From a virus: a DNA stretch of 64,000 nucleotides. Below the pieces are notes generated by a model. The model was not told the DNA's origin, ran no database searches, and was given only the letters and a program-made list of their open reading frames with translations. The DNA lies in IMG/VR virus record IMGVR_UViG_3300025897_000012, positions 1 through 64,000 of that record; one strand, 5' to 3'. Made by a program: the position numbers and the translations under genes. Position 1 is the first letter of the stretch; each line of letters opens with the position of its first letter. This document shows, in pieces, positions 33,049 through 41,216 of the stretch.

Positions 33049-34017
33049 TTATACACGCTCCTTCTTACTCATTATATCAAAGTTACAATGACAATAGCTT
33101 TTATTGCATATAACAGGATCAATAGGCCATGCTATGTTATCAGGATCTTTCATATTTCCTAAAGAACCACCAACACGGCACCAACCAATCATTACAGTTC
33201 CATCAAAGTCTACAACAATCTGTTCAACGCCACTATAACACTTCCAGCCCTCCCAGTTGTTAGTATTTTCAGCAATAAATCTATGTGCGGCACTATTTTT
33301 TGTTTTACCTGTTACTGTATCAATCATATCCATACTGCCTCTATAAAGTTTAAAGTTGTTGCTTTCTTCAGTATACTTTATATGTTTTCCAAAATCTTGC
33401 CATTGCCTATCAATAACATCAAGTTGGTCTTGTGTGTAAGGAAATCGTTCATTACCAAAGTCGATTACAAGCGGTTGCAACGCTAAACTAAAATTTTCAG
33501 CTTCTTTAACTAATCTTTTTGTAAGATTTACTCCATTATTAAATCTATCTTTATCAGTATGCATCATAATGTTTACATGAGTTCTACAAACCTTTGACAT
33601 AATTTTTACTACTTCTAAAAAGTGGCCTGCTTCTGCACTTTCAGGATGAAAACTTAAACAAACATGATCAAAATTATTTTTATTCTTTTCCCACCAACGA
33701 ATAGTTCTACTAGCGTTACTAATAAATCCTATATCGTGTCCTTTAGACTTAATGTACTGAGCACACTTTATAAAATCTTTCCATAAAGTTACTTCGCCTC
33801 CAGTAAACTCAAAATAAACTTTCCTTGGAGCATAATGTGTTTCACAAGCATCAATAAATTTTTTAATTACTTTAAAATCTTGCCAACCAAAACTACCATT
33901 ATTTAAAATAGGAGGACAGTAACTACAGGTATAGTTACACATGTTTCCTAAATTCCAGTTTACAACAACCCAGTCTTTAGCTTCTTTATGATGATGGTCT
34001 AAGATATTATATTGCAT
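33049..34017 (-). CDS. Radical SAM protein with C-terminal SPASM-like domain (copy D)
   Basis: A 322-residue protein with a standard N-terminal radical-SAM core: CNYTCSYC (27, 31, 34), FTGGEVTLW (71-79) and a strand pattern of a partial TIM barrel. The C-terminal part carries five Cys (260, 280, 304, 309, 311) that would bind an auxiliary cluster. It is the first of four radical-SAM genes in the unit and follows a glycosyltransferase gene by three bases. Such enzymes can modify peptides or sugars. I found no short precursor peptide nearby, so a sugar or protein substrate is the simpler guess. Confidence 0.85.
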   Translation of the reverse strand: MQYNILDHHHKEAKDWVVVNWNLGNMCNYTCSYCPPILNNGSFGWQDFKVIKKFIDACETHYAPRKVYFEFTGGEVTLWKDFIKCAQYIKSKGHDIGFISNASRTIRWWEKNKNNFDHVCLSFHPESAEAGHFLEVVKIMSKVCRTHVNIMMHTDKDRFNNGVNLTKRLVKEAENFSLALQPLVIDFGNERFPYTQDQLDVIDRQWQDFGKHIKYTEESNNFKLYRGSMDMIDTVTGKTKNSAAHRFIAENTNNWEGWKCYSGVEQIVVDFDGTVMIGWCRVGGSLGNMKDPDNIAWPIDPVICNKSYCHCNFDIMSKKERV

Positions 34018-34020
34018 ATA

Positions 34021-34956
34021 TTATTTCTTTCCTAATCCGCTTATTCCTCTGTGTCTATCAACACGATCAGGTTGTCGGTAAATTGTTTTAAAGAATTTAC
34101 TAGCACCTTGAGAGAACGGTTCTTTGTCTATAGGTATTTGAAGTTCATTAATTAATTTTGTTCCGTAATTTGTAGATAATTCTAAAATTTTATCTTCAGG
34201 TATGTCTGCAAATTCTTCTTCCCATAAATTATTTAAATATTTAAAATCTCGTACATTAATGTAATTCCAATCTGTACACATTGTTTTATATACTGCGGCT
34301 CTAGTTCCTAATATAGCCCAGTTTCCGTTTTCTACATCTGCGCCAACCATTGCCCAAATATACATCCAATGTAGACATCTCCAATGAAGATTTAAATATT
34401 CTTCTTTGTTTGGTTTTATACCTTGATTAAGAGATAATTTAACTCCTTCTCTAAACCCAGCTCTCCATGCTTGTTGAGGAGTTTCGTTATTATATACATC
34501 TGAAAAACAACTATTCATTTGTACATATTTTAAATCCCAACAAAAATCTACTTGAGCAGCTATGTTATTTGGATCTGCATTTTCGTGTGTCCGCATATTT
34601 AATACATGTTGTTTAGGCCAACATTTTAAGCCGCCGTTTCCATATAGTAATCCGTTAATAGTATTTTTTCCTGCCCAGCTTATTACAGAATTTTCTAACT
34701 CAACATCATCATCAAAACTAATTTCTTCTTTTAAAAAATCATTTTTAATTCTGTTGTCGCCGTCTACTGTAATAAAGCGATCAGTTTCTGATAATTCTGC
34801 ACAGGCTTTGTGTGCCGCGTCACTACCGTCTACCCCGTGTACACGTTTTGCCCACGGAACTTTAGTTAAGAGATCTGCATAGTTCTTCTCAGCATTAGGT
34901 TCATCATAACTTAGATAAATTACGTCATAATCTAGTACTTTAAATTTATTAGACAT
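34021..34956 (-). CDS. Glycosyltransferase-like protein (GT-A type), paralogue 2
   Basis: A 311-residue protein with DYDVIYLSYDEPNAEKNYADLL, AKRVHGVDG and TVDGDNRI (Asp65-x-Asp67 as a likely metal site), the same order as the protein at 25945-26988. Later segments NTINGLLYGNGGLKCWP and CFSDVYNNETPQQAWRAGFREGVKL are also shared. The two genes flank the radical-SAM block and probably come from one duplication. Sugar transfer is the inferred activity; donor and acceptor are unknown. Confidence 0.6.
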   Translation of the reverse strand: MSNKFKVLDYDVIYLSYDEPNAEKNYADLLTKVPWAKRVHGVDGSDAAHKACAELSETDRFITVDGDNRIKNDFLKEEISFDDDVELENSVISWAGKNTINGLLYGNGGLKCWPKQHVLNMRTHENADPNNIAAQVDFCWDLKYVQMNSCFSDVYNNETPQQAWRAGFREGVKLSLNQGIKPNKEEYLNLHWRCLHWMYIWAMVGADVENGNWAILGTRAAVYKTMCTDWNYINVRDFKYLNNLWEEEFADIPEDKILELSTNYGTKLINELQIPIDKEPFSQGASKFFKTIYRQPDRVDRHRGISGLGKK

Positions 34957-34960
34957 ATAA

Positions 34961-35542
34961 TTATTCCTTTACAACGTGATAAAAGATTTCATTAATAACA
35001 GGACAATACAAACTTATATTGTCTAGTATGACTAAAGAATCATTATCACACTTGATATCAAACATTTTCTTTTTAGTAAATTTTCTCATATCTATAAATA
35101 GTTCTCCTATTAAGATATTAGGGTTATGTTCTTGTGTAATATACACTCGTTTGATTTGACTTAAATATTTATTTGTCTCTAGGTTGTTACGTATTAGGTC
35201 TGAAACTTGTGCCTTTGCTTGCCATTTTTTCTTTTTTTTGTCTTGAAAGATATAGAATGATTTTGGATCATATTTAGAGATTTTATCTAAAACTGTAATT
35301 TCATGAATACTTTTATCAACATCAAAATTTTCAGGAGCATCTTTTCTTACAAGCTCTGGAGGATCTGTACTTGTTATATTTGTAACTTTGCAAATATAGT
35401 CAACAAGATTAGCTTTGCCTGAAACAAATTTAACATACTCTTCTTTAGAAATCACAATATAAGGTTTATCTTCATTCAATTCATTTGTAACTGATAATAA
35501 TTGTCCTGAAACATCATCATAATATACATAAAATGAAAACAT
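34961..35542 (-). CDS. Hypothetical protein, 193 aa
   Basis: The product begins MFSFYVYYDDVSGQLLSVTNE and has a KKKKKWQAKA basic patch in the middle and hydrophobic C-terminal strands. I see no membrane segment or enzyme motif. It lies between two glycosyltransferase-like genes and overlaps one by one base, so it is part of the unit. A role as an accessory or structural protein is possible. I do not recognise a family. Confidence 0.65.
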   Translation of the reverse strand: MFSFYVYYDDVSGQLLSVTNELNEDKPYIVISKEEYVKFVSGKANLVDYICKVTNITSTDPPELVRKDAPENFDVDKSIHEITVLDKISKYDPKSFYIFQDKKKKKWQAKAQVSDLIRNNLETNKYLSQIKRVYITQEHNPNILIGELFIDMRKFTKKKMFDIKCDNDSLVILDNISLYCPVINEIFYHVVKE

Positions 35543-36375
35543 TACAATAACTCCAATCTATCAACTATTCTATCAGTTAAAAATTCTGGCTCTACGTAAT
35601 GTAATATATTACGTTGTAAAAAATTACCAATTAACATAGTTTTATCATTAGTTAAGTATCCGCCTAATACTGTAGTCCATTTTTCTGGCACTTCATGCCA
35701 ATTTTGACAATGAGGTTTCATATGGGTAAATGTTATAAAAGAATTAGAATCAGTTATTTCAAGAGTATTATTTAATATTTTACTTACAATACTACAACTT
35801 AAATCCATACTACACCATTTTTGATAATAGTTACTTGCAAACTTTCCGTAAAATAATTCCCAATTTATCATAACTATTTCTAAAAGTTTAAAAAATTCAT
35901 GTGCAACATCTCCTTTTTTAAAATAATAAAATGCACTATATAAATTAGGCAAATTATTTTCATTAAAGGTTTTTCTATAGTACACTGAATCTACAATTTC
36001 ATTTCGATAATTCTTTACATTACTTACAAAAAATAAATCTCTCTTTTTAAGTTCTGTCCACCAATGTGTAATATCATGTAACACTAACATATCTACATCC
36101 ATAACAATGGTATGATCATATGGAGATGCATGATATACTTTCCATCTATTTTCAATTTTCCAGTCTGTTTCTTGTGCTTGGTCAGTCCACGGTATTTTTA
36201 TAATTTTATCAAATACTGGTCTATACTTCGTAGGAACTTCATCGTTAGTAACCAAAGATACATTTTGATCTTTATTAAACTTATGTATACTTACTGCAAG
36301 AGCATATGCTTGCTTAATATAATCTACAGTAGCATTATTCTGTGCTAGTAAACAAAAACCTTCACTCATTTGCAA
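35542..36375 (-). CDS. Glycosyltransferase-like protein (GT-A/GT8-like), paralogue 3
   Basis: A 277-residue protein with EGFCLLAQNNATVDYIKQAYALAVSIHKF as the first Rossmann strand and helix, VSLVTND, and DHTIVMDVDMLVLHD, in which Asp93-x-Asp95 is a standard DxD metal motif. The following gene (36362-37231) has the same layout. Both would transfer a sugar from a nucleotide donor. The C-terminus has a WCSMDLSCSIVSKIL helix. The start overlaps the next upstream gene by 14 bases. Confidence 0.65.
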   Translation of the reverse strand: MQMSEGFCLLAQNNATVDYIKQAYALAVSIHKFNKDQNVSLVTNDEVPTKYRPVFDKIIKIPWTDQAQETDWKIENRWKVYHASPYDHTIVMDVDMLVLHDITHWWTELKKRDLFFVSNVKNYRNEIVDSVYYRKTFNENNLPNLYSAFYYFKKGDVAHEFFKLLEIVMINWELFYGKFASNYYQKWCSMDLSCSIVSKILNNTLEITDSNSFITFTHMKPHCQNWHEVPEKWTTVLGGYLTNDKTMLIGNFLQRNILHYVEPEFLTDRIVDRLELL

Positions 36376-37231
36376 ACTCTTTATCGCTATCTATTGCTCT
36401 ACTTAAACTAAATTTATTCATTACATGTACGTTTGAGTCTTCTACTGTTACTCCTACATAATAACCACCGCTACTAGTATAGTCGCAAATAAAAGATAAT
36501 TTATCACCATCTACAGAATGTAACATATCTGCATCAGATGCCATATACATATTACCTGGCATTTTTATAGGCCAATTTGGGTTAAGTTGAAATCCTCGTA
36601 AAATATGTATTGCTATACTAAACGAAAAGTCGTTTCTATAAGTGCTATGTGGAATTTGATATATTAGTCTATAATATGGCCAGTTGTCTTTTATGTGTTG
36701 TATTAATTCAAAATACATTTTCATAAACGGTGTCTTCTTAAAGTAAAAACCTGTAGCCCACCACATATCAATTGAACGGTCGCTTATCCTATCAAATTTT
36801 TGTATCTTTCTTAATGTACTAGCAATATCTGTTGGATTTCTGTATATTAAAAAGTCTTGATTTAATTTAAAACAGTTTAATAAACTATCATTGCCAATAA
36901 TATAGTCTGCATCTAATACTATAGTTTCATCAAATGGTGTTAGGTTATAACAGTCTGGACGACTGTGATTTTTCCACGGTAGTTTTCTTATAGAATATAC
37001 TCCATCTAAGAATCTTTTTGTTTGAGGTGTAAAAACTTCAGGAATATCTATTATTTGGTCTATATATTTTTCAAAGAAAGGAAATCGTTTTGTAAGATAA
37101 TTACGATTGTCAGTTACTACTGCAACTGGTAATTTTAAATGATTTTTAATTTTCTTTGCACAAAATATTGCTTGTTTGATATAATCAACATCTTTATTAT
37201 TAAGTGCAAAGAGCAATACTCCTTGCGTCAT
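36362..37231 (-). CDS. Glycosyltransferase-like protein (GT-A/GT8-like), paralogue 4
   Basis: A 289-residue protein that begins QGVLLFALNNKDVDYIKQAI, parallel to the start of the preceding paralogue, and has ETIVLDADYIIGNDS with Asp107-x-Asp109 as the metal motif, and a DRSIDMWWATGFYFKK acceptor-side segment. The two genes overlap by 14 bases and clearly derive from one duplication. It overlaps the 115-residue gene by four bases. It probably adds a sugar to a virion or host surface target; this is inferred. Confidence 0.65.
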   Translation of the reverse strand: MTQGVLLFALNNKDVDYIKQAIFCAKKIKNHLKLPVAVVTDNRNYLTKRFPFFEKYIDQIIDIPEVFTPQTKRFLDGVYSIRKLPWKNHSRPDCYNLTPFDETIVLDADYIIGNDSLLNCFKLNQDFLIYRNPTDIASTLRKIQKFDRISDRSIDMWWATGFYFKKTPFMKMYFELIQHIKDNWPYYRLIYQIPHSTYRNDFSFSIAIHILRGFQLNPNWPIKMPGNMYMASDADMLHSVDGDKLSFICDYTSSGGYYVGVTVEDSNVHVMNKFSLSRAIDSDKEFANE

Positions 37232-37575
37232 ATGTTAAGAATACCTTCTACTGATCTATTTTTTTTAATTTCGTTAAATTTTTGTAAATATTCATTCATG
37301 TTTTTTGAATATATACTAAGTATTTCATCTAAAAAATCTTCTAGTTCTTTAACTTCAATTGGTGTATTATTATCATCTAATAGAATTGCATCTTTTTGGC
37401 CGTTTTGAATTAGTGTATGACAAAAATTAATAATATCTCTATTAACATTAAACTTACCACCGTTTACATAATGTACACAATTTTCTAAAAACTTTTCGTG
37501 AATAAGATTACGTTGATTGTTTAACGTAATCATAAGATTGGAAAAATCTAATGCTTTTTCTAGTCTATCATCCAT
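37228..37575 (-). CDS. Conserved T4-like phage hypothetical protein, 115 aa
   Basis: A small protein with MDDRLEKALDFSNLMITLNNQRNLIHEKF, VNGGKFNV and a later ILLDDNNTPIEVKELEDFLDEIL, a pattern I recognise from T4-like marine phages, where it is unassigned. It is mostly helical. It is the first gene of the 25.3-37.6 kb unit, with an AAAGGAGT ribosome site and a near-consensus sigma70 promoter. Its conservation suggests a core phage role rather than a role in sugar transfer. Confidence 0.8.
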   Translation of the reverse strand: MDDRLEKALDFSNLMITLNNQRNLIHEKFLENCVHYVNGGKFNVNRDIINFCHTLIQNGQKDAILLDDNNTPIEVKELEDFLDEILSIYSKNMNEYLQKFNEIKKNRSVEGILNI

Positions 37576-37600
37576 AGAGTACTCCTTTAATAATACTACT

Positions 37601-37629
37601 AGTATATACTAAAAAAAGCGATTTGTCAA
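37601..37629 (-). promoter_or_regulatory. Sigma70-type promoter for the glycosyltransferase/radical-SAM unit
   Basis: On the minus strand TTGACA (37629-37624) and TATACT (37606-37601) are 17 bases apart. The first ATG (37575) is 25 bases further on with a good ribosome site. It probably drives at least ten genes as one early unit and sits between this unit and the late virion genes. Confidence 0.75.
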
Positions 37630-37642
37630 TGGAATATGTGGC

Positions 37643-38659
37643 TTATGCTATGCCAGAACCAACAAATGCATATGTTGGAGTAACTATAGAAATTGGTCCA
37701 TTGCAACGGACTTGTGACATAGTAAGATCAATATCTAGATTTACAGTTTCGTCAGTAAATGGATCACCTGAGTCAGCATCTGTCCAACTAAATTTAAAAG
37801 TAATAACACCACTATTGTTGTGTTTGGCTTCTACTTTAATACTATTTTCTGCATATAAAGAATCTGATCCAAATTTTACTGCAATCTGTTGGTAACTAGT
37901 AGTCAAATCTTCCGATCCAAATCCTGCACCAACTGTAGCTGTACCTGTTGTAGTAGTAGCACTATTTTTAAATGTAATAGTGCCAAAATTAGATAGCATT
38001 GTTGCCCAATCTGCATCTTTAGTTCCTGAGCCGTTAGTTCCTGCTGTTGAAAATCTTATTTCTCCACCAGTATTAAAAAAGTGTCGTCTATGATCATCAC
38101 CTGTTGCTGTTACATTTGCGCCGGCATTATTTTTACAAACTGCTCCTCCTGCAAAAGATACATTTACCTCAGCAGTTAAAGATTGCCAACCGCCAGTATA
38201 AGATGCTCCGCCTGTTGCTGGAGTAATTTTAGATTCTAGCACTAAATGGCTAGCAAACACTTGTTCTGGATCTGCTTCAATAGCAGCAAATAGTCCACTA
38301 AAATCATTAACACCCTTATTAACATCAGGATTAACAATAGTAAAGGCATCACTAGCATCACGTAATACAGTACTACCTGTGCCTACATTTGATTCATCTG
38401 CACCAATTATGTTTCCAGTAATTATTTCGCCAACACTAGTTGATGTATTTAACTGGTGTGCATGGATTAAATTAAGATCTGTGCGTAATCCTGCCCATTG
38501 TGCGGCTGTAATATCAGTTGTTCCTACTATTGCTTGTCCAGTATTAGCCATAGCAACACCATATCCGCTTCTGCCGGAGCCAATACCTAGTATGGCATTA
38601 ACACGAGAAACATAATCATTATATTCTGTTGCTTCAACATTTCCGCCTACTGAAACCAT
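37643..38659 (-). CDS. Virion structural protein, paralogue 1
   Basis: A 338-residue protein, rich in Gly, Thr and Ser with many short strands. The N-terminal 100 residues (GGNVEATEYNDYVSRVNAIL, then a YGVAMANTGQ segment) align with the protein at 38726-39625, and the later GGEIRFSTAGTNGSGTKDADWATML segment is shared with GGQIRFQANLSNGSGAKDSDWAAML there. This matches small virion proteins of marine T4-like phages. A late GATAAATA motif lies 34 bases upstream of the ATG. The exact place in the particle is unknown. Confidence 0.8.
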   Translation of the reverse strand: MVSVGGNVEATEYNDYVSRVNAILGIGSGRSGYGVAMANTGQAIVGTTDITAAQWAGLRTDLNLIHAHQLNTSTSVGEIITGNIIGADESNVGTGSTVLRDASDAFTIVNPDVNKGVNDFSGLFAAIEADPEQVFASHLVLESKITPATGGASYTGGWQSLTAEVNVSFAGGAVCKNNAGANVTATGDDHRRHFFNTGGEIRFSTAGTNGSGTKDADWATMLSNFGTITFKNSATTTTGTATVGAGFGSEDLTTSYQQIAVKFGSDSLYAENSIKVEAKHNNSGVITFKFSWTDADSGDPFTDETVNLDIDLTMSQVRCNGPISIVTPTYAFVGSGIA

Positions 38660-38693
38660 TAACTAGTAACCTCCATTATATTACGTTATAATG

Positions 38694-38701
38694 TATTTAT
38701 C
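38694..38701 (-). promoter_or_regulatory. Late promoter motif (GATAAATA, minus strand)
   Basis: The motif GATAAATACAT reads on the minus strand, ending 34 bases before the ATG at 38659. Same core and spacing as other late motifs. Confidence 0.6.
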
Positions 38702-38725
38702 GAATACATCATAGGCAACAAATTT

Positions 38726-39625
38726 TTACAGTTCAGAAGTGTTATTATAAATTGGGGATGGAATTGACACATATGTTCCTGAAGGACGTCTATGTGTAAT
38801 AGAACTTAAAATATCGCCCGATACGTTAGGATCGCCGCCACCATCAGCATTATCTTGAAATTGTATTTCAAACTCTATAATATTATCTGCTAGTGTTTTT
38901 GCGTTTACTGTATACATATTGTTAGCGTAATCGTATGCTGTTCCTAACTTATGGAATATTCTTTGTGAGGAAGATGTAAGTTCAAAATTGCCAATTGCTG
39001 TTGGAACGCCTGATCCACTTTGTGTAGTTGCATGAGACGCTATTGATATTGTTCCCATTGCTGCTAACATAGCAGCCCAATCTGAATCTTTGGCTCCTGA
39101 ACCATTTGATAAATTAGCTTGGAATCTAATTTGTCCGCCAGCATTAAAAAAATGCCGCCTTGCTTCAAAATTTGTAAATGTTACTGTAAATTTATGAATG
39201 ATTGTACCGTTCCATTCTGATACTCTAGTACTAGATAAAACTGCTTCAACTGAAGCTTGTGTATCATCACATAATTGTTTATCACCTTCAATATCGTTAA
39301 CCAACGCTAAGTAATCATTGATGCCTTTTGCTGTATCTGCAGCTCCGTCTTTATCTATAGACTCTGATGCACCAATTCTGTCTGTTGAAGCAATAGTTGA
39401 TAAAGTAGTTAAACTACCGGTTTGATGAGCTCTGCACTTATCAATATCTGATTTTAAATTTGTGAGGTGTAATGCTGTTATAACTGTATTTGCTGCAACA
39501 ATTGAACTGCTTAACGTTTGACCGTATCCTGTATCACTAAAGCCTTGGCCTAATACAGTTTCAATTCTACTTTGCAATCCATTAAATGTTGCGGCTGTGA
39601 TTACTTCTTGGGCGTTAACTGTCAT
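38726..39625 (-). CDS. Virion structural protein, paralogue 2
   Basis: A 299-residue protein with N-terminal VNAQEVITAATFNGLQSRIE and a helical block of about 90 residues, followed by a beta-rich domain with FFNAGGQIRFQANLSNGSG that is shared with the preceding-listed paralogue. The C-terminus has a Ser/Pro-rich end. Duplication of the whole gene is evident. It is probably a minor capsid or tail decoration protein made late. It starts 18 bases after the stop of the fibre gene and is likely read from the promoter upstream of that gene. Confidence 0.8.
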   Translation of the reverse strand: MTVNAQEVITAATFNGLQSRIETVLGQGFSDTGYGQTLSSSIVAANTVITALHLTNLKSDIDKCRAHQTGSLTTLSTIASTDRIGASESIDKDGAADTAKGINDYLALVNDIEGDKQLCDDTQASVEAVLSSTRVSEWNGTIIHKFTVTFTNFEARRHFFNAGGQIRFQANLSNGSGAKDSDWAAMLAAMGTISIASHATTQSGSGVPTAIGNFELTSSSQRIFHKLGTAYDYANNMYTVNAKTLADNIIEFEIQFQDNADGGGDPNVSGDILSSITHRRPSGTYVSIPSPIYNNTSEL

Positions 39626-39643
39626 AACAAGCTAATCCTATTT

Positions 39644-41170
39644 TTAAACTTTCAATACACATTCAACCAGCTTCTCACTTTCGTTATCATTAGACTCTAA
39701 TGCAATTCCTACAATACTTCGTCCTTCTGAATTAGCTGATTGACATACACCGTTTTCTCCTACATAAACAGGATCGCCTTTTACTACTGAACCTATAACA
39801 CGTACTGGAACTCTTCCTTTTAATCCAACAATTTGACCTTCACTATCAGCGTTCATAAGATATGCAGGCGAATCTGAAATTACACCAATACTTATATCTA
39901 CATCTGATGCTGGGTCAACTTCATGACTTGGATGTCTACAAATAGCCATTGCTGTTCCTACTGGATGTTCTTCAGCAGTAGTGTATTTTTCCGCTAAATC
40001 AGCATATTGTGCTTGTGTTGAAATACCAACAAAATAATTTGCTTTAAGTGAACCAGCTGGAATAGTTTGTGCATTAATAACTTCTGATGCAGCTGTTCTT
40101 GTTGCAACTGTACCATTAGCAATAGTCTCTGAACCTGCTCTATTAGTTCCATCTACAACTAAGTTTGTAGCTTTTTCTGCTAATCCTGTAAAGTTACTTG
40201 CATAAACATTACTAAACTGATGATCAACATTACCTAAAGTAACAGTTTCAGTTGAAACTCCATCACTAGCTAATCCTGGAATTACTGAGTTTGCTTGAAT
40301 TTTTAAAGTATTTTTAATAGAACCTAACGTGTCTTTTGCTCGGATAGTAATTAAACTACCTATTTCATTAGCAATAACTGCTTCGTTCCCGTTTTCAATT
40401 TTGATTCTAAAATCATTTGAGTCACCAACTGCAATACCAACATCTGCAAATTCTGCTAACTGTGTAAAGTTTGCATCACCAACTTGAATATATCCAGAAG
40501 CATCAACACCACCTAGTTTATCTGCATTAGATGCTGTTCCCCAATATCTAAAGTTTGTAGAAGTAACACCGCCTGTTGCATTAACAGTATTCTTAAGTGT
40601 CATACCTTGTTTAACAACATCAAACCCTGCTAAAGCATTTGTAGCATCTGTACTATCAATCGTAAATGCTTGATTAGATACAATCATTACAACTTCATCG
40701 TTAATAATAGCTTTTATTATTGAACGTGAAGCACCTGTATTATCGTTAATTGTATCACTCTTCCATTGTGTTAAAAGAGAGCCTGCATCTTGTGGACCAA
40801 CTAGTACAAAACTTGAACTGTTAAAAGCATAAAGCTGCTCGTTTACAGTATCCCACCAAAAGTCACCTTCTGTTAAGCCTGCTGGTTGTGTAGCACTTAC
40901 TTCTGCTCCACCTGTTGTACGGAACTTAGTTCCATCATAAAATTTTAATTTCTTCGTTGAACTATCAAACCAAATTTGCCCTGAAATTGCTTTAGGAGGT
41001 GCTGATGTTCCTGAAAAGTTTTCTAAAAGAAATACAAAGTTTTCGTTTTGTATTTCTCCGTATCCGGCATAATTTTTACCAACTAACTTTAAGTCGGTAG
41101 TTTGGTCAATGGTTCCATCTTCGACAACTGTAAGTTGAGAATTATTATATCTGTCAATTGTGTATGCCAT
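39644..41170 (-). CDS. Tail fibre/collar protein, paralogue 1
   Basis: A 508-residue protein that begins MAYTIDRYNNSQLTVVEDGT and has the GKNYAGYGEIQNENFVFLLENF plus SGQIWFDSSTKKLKFYDGT pattern repeated in the two following genes. The rest is a beta-rich shaft with a C-terminal domain starting near AQYADLAEKY, known from marine phage fibres, which ends in short strands around GDPVYVGENG. Length and order fit a fibre or collar spike. A late motif lies 34 bases before its ATG. Confidence 0.8.
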   Translation of the reverse strand: MAYTIDRYNNSQLTVVEDGTIDQTTDLKLVGKNYAGYGEIQNENFVFLLENFSGTSAPPKAISGQIWFDSSTKKLKFYDGTKFRTTGGAEVSATQPAGLTEGDFWWDTVNEQLYAFNSSSFVLVGPQDAGSLLTQWKSDTINDNTGASRSIIKAIINDEVVMIVSNQAFTIDSTDATNALAGFDVVKQGMTLKNTVNATGGVTSTNFRYWGTASNADKLGGVDASGYIQVGDANFTQLAEFADVGIAVGDSNDFRIKIENGNEAVIANEIGSLITIRAKDTLGSIKNTLKIQANSVIPGLASDGVSTETVTLGNVDHQFSNVYASNFTGLAEKATNLVVDGTNRAGSETIANGTVATRTAASEVINAQTIPAGSLKANYFVGISTQAQYADLAEKYTTAEEHPVGTAMAICRHPSHEVDPASDVDISIGVISDSPAYLMNADSEGQIVGLKGRVPVRVIGSVVKGDPVYVGENGVCQSANSEGRSIVGIALESNDNESEKLVECVLKV

Positions 41171-41204
41171 GTTTATCTAACCCCTATATGCATTATATTA
41201 ATAG

Positions 41205-41212
41205 TATTTATC
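41205..41212 (-). promoter_or_regulatory. Late promoter motif (GATAAATA, minus strand)
   Basis: GATAAATACTA reads on the minus strand, ending 34 bases before the ATG at 41170, and partly fills the gap between two fibre genes. Confidence 0.6.
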
Positions 41213-41216
41213 AGCA

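Noticed and set aside
33040-33060. Programmed stop-codon readthrough joining copies D and C
   Set aside because: A strong AAGGAG site and GTG start give a simpler explanation; no readthrough context or pseudoknot was evident.
28172-37575. Ribosomal peptide (RiPP) maturation cluster
   Set aside because: The radical-SAM genes suggested it, but genes abut or overlap and no short precursor peptide with a leader or Cys/Gly-rich core is present between them.
37623-38615. Plus-strand frames of 78-90 codons opposite the virion paralogue 1 gene
   Set aside because: They are antisense to a strongly coding gene and have no independent support.
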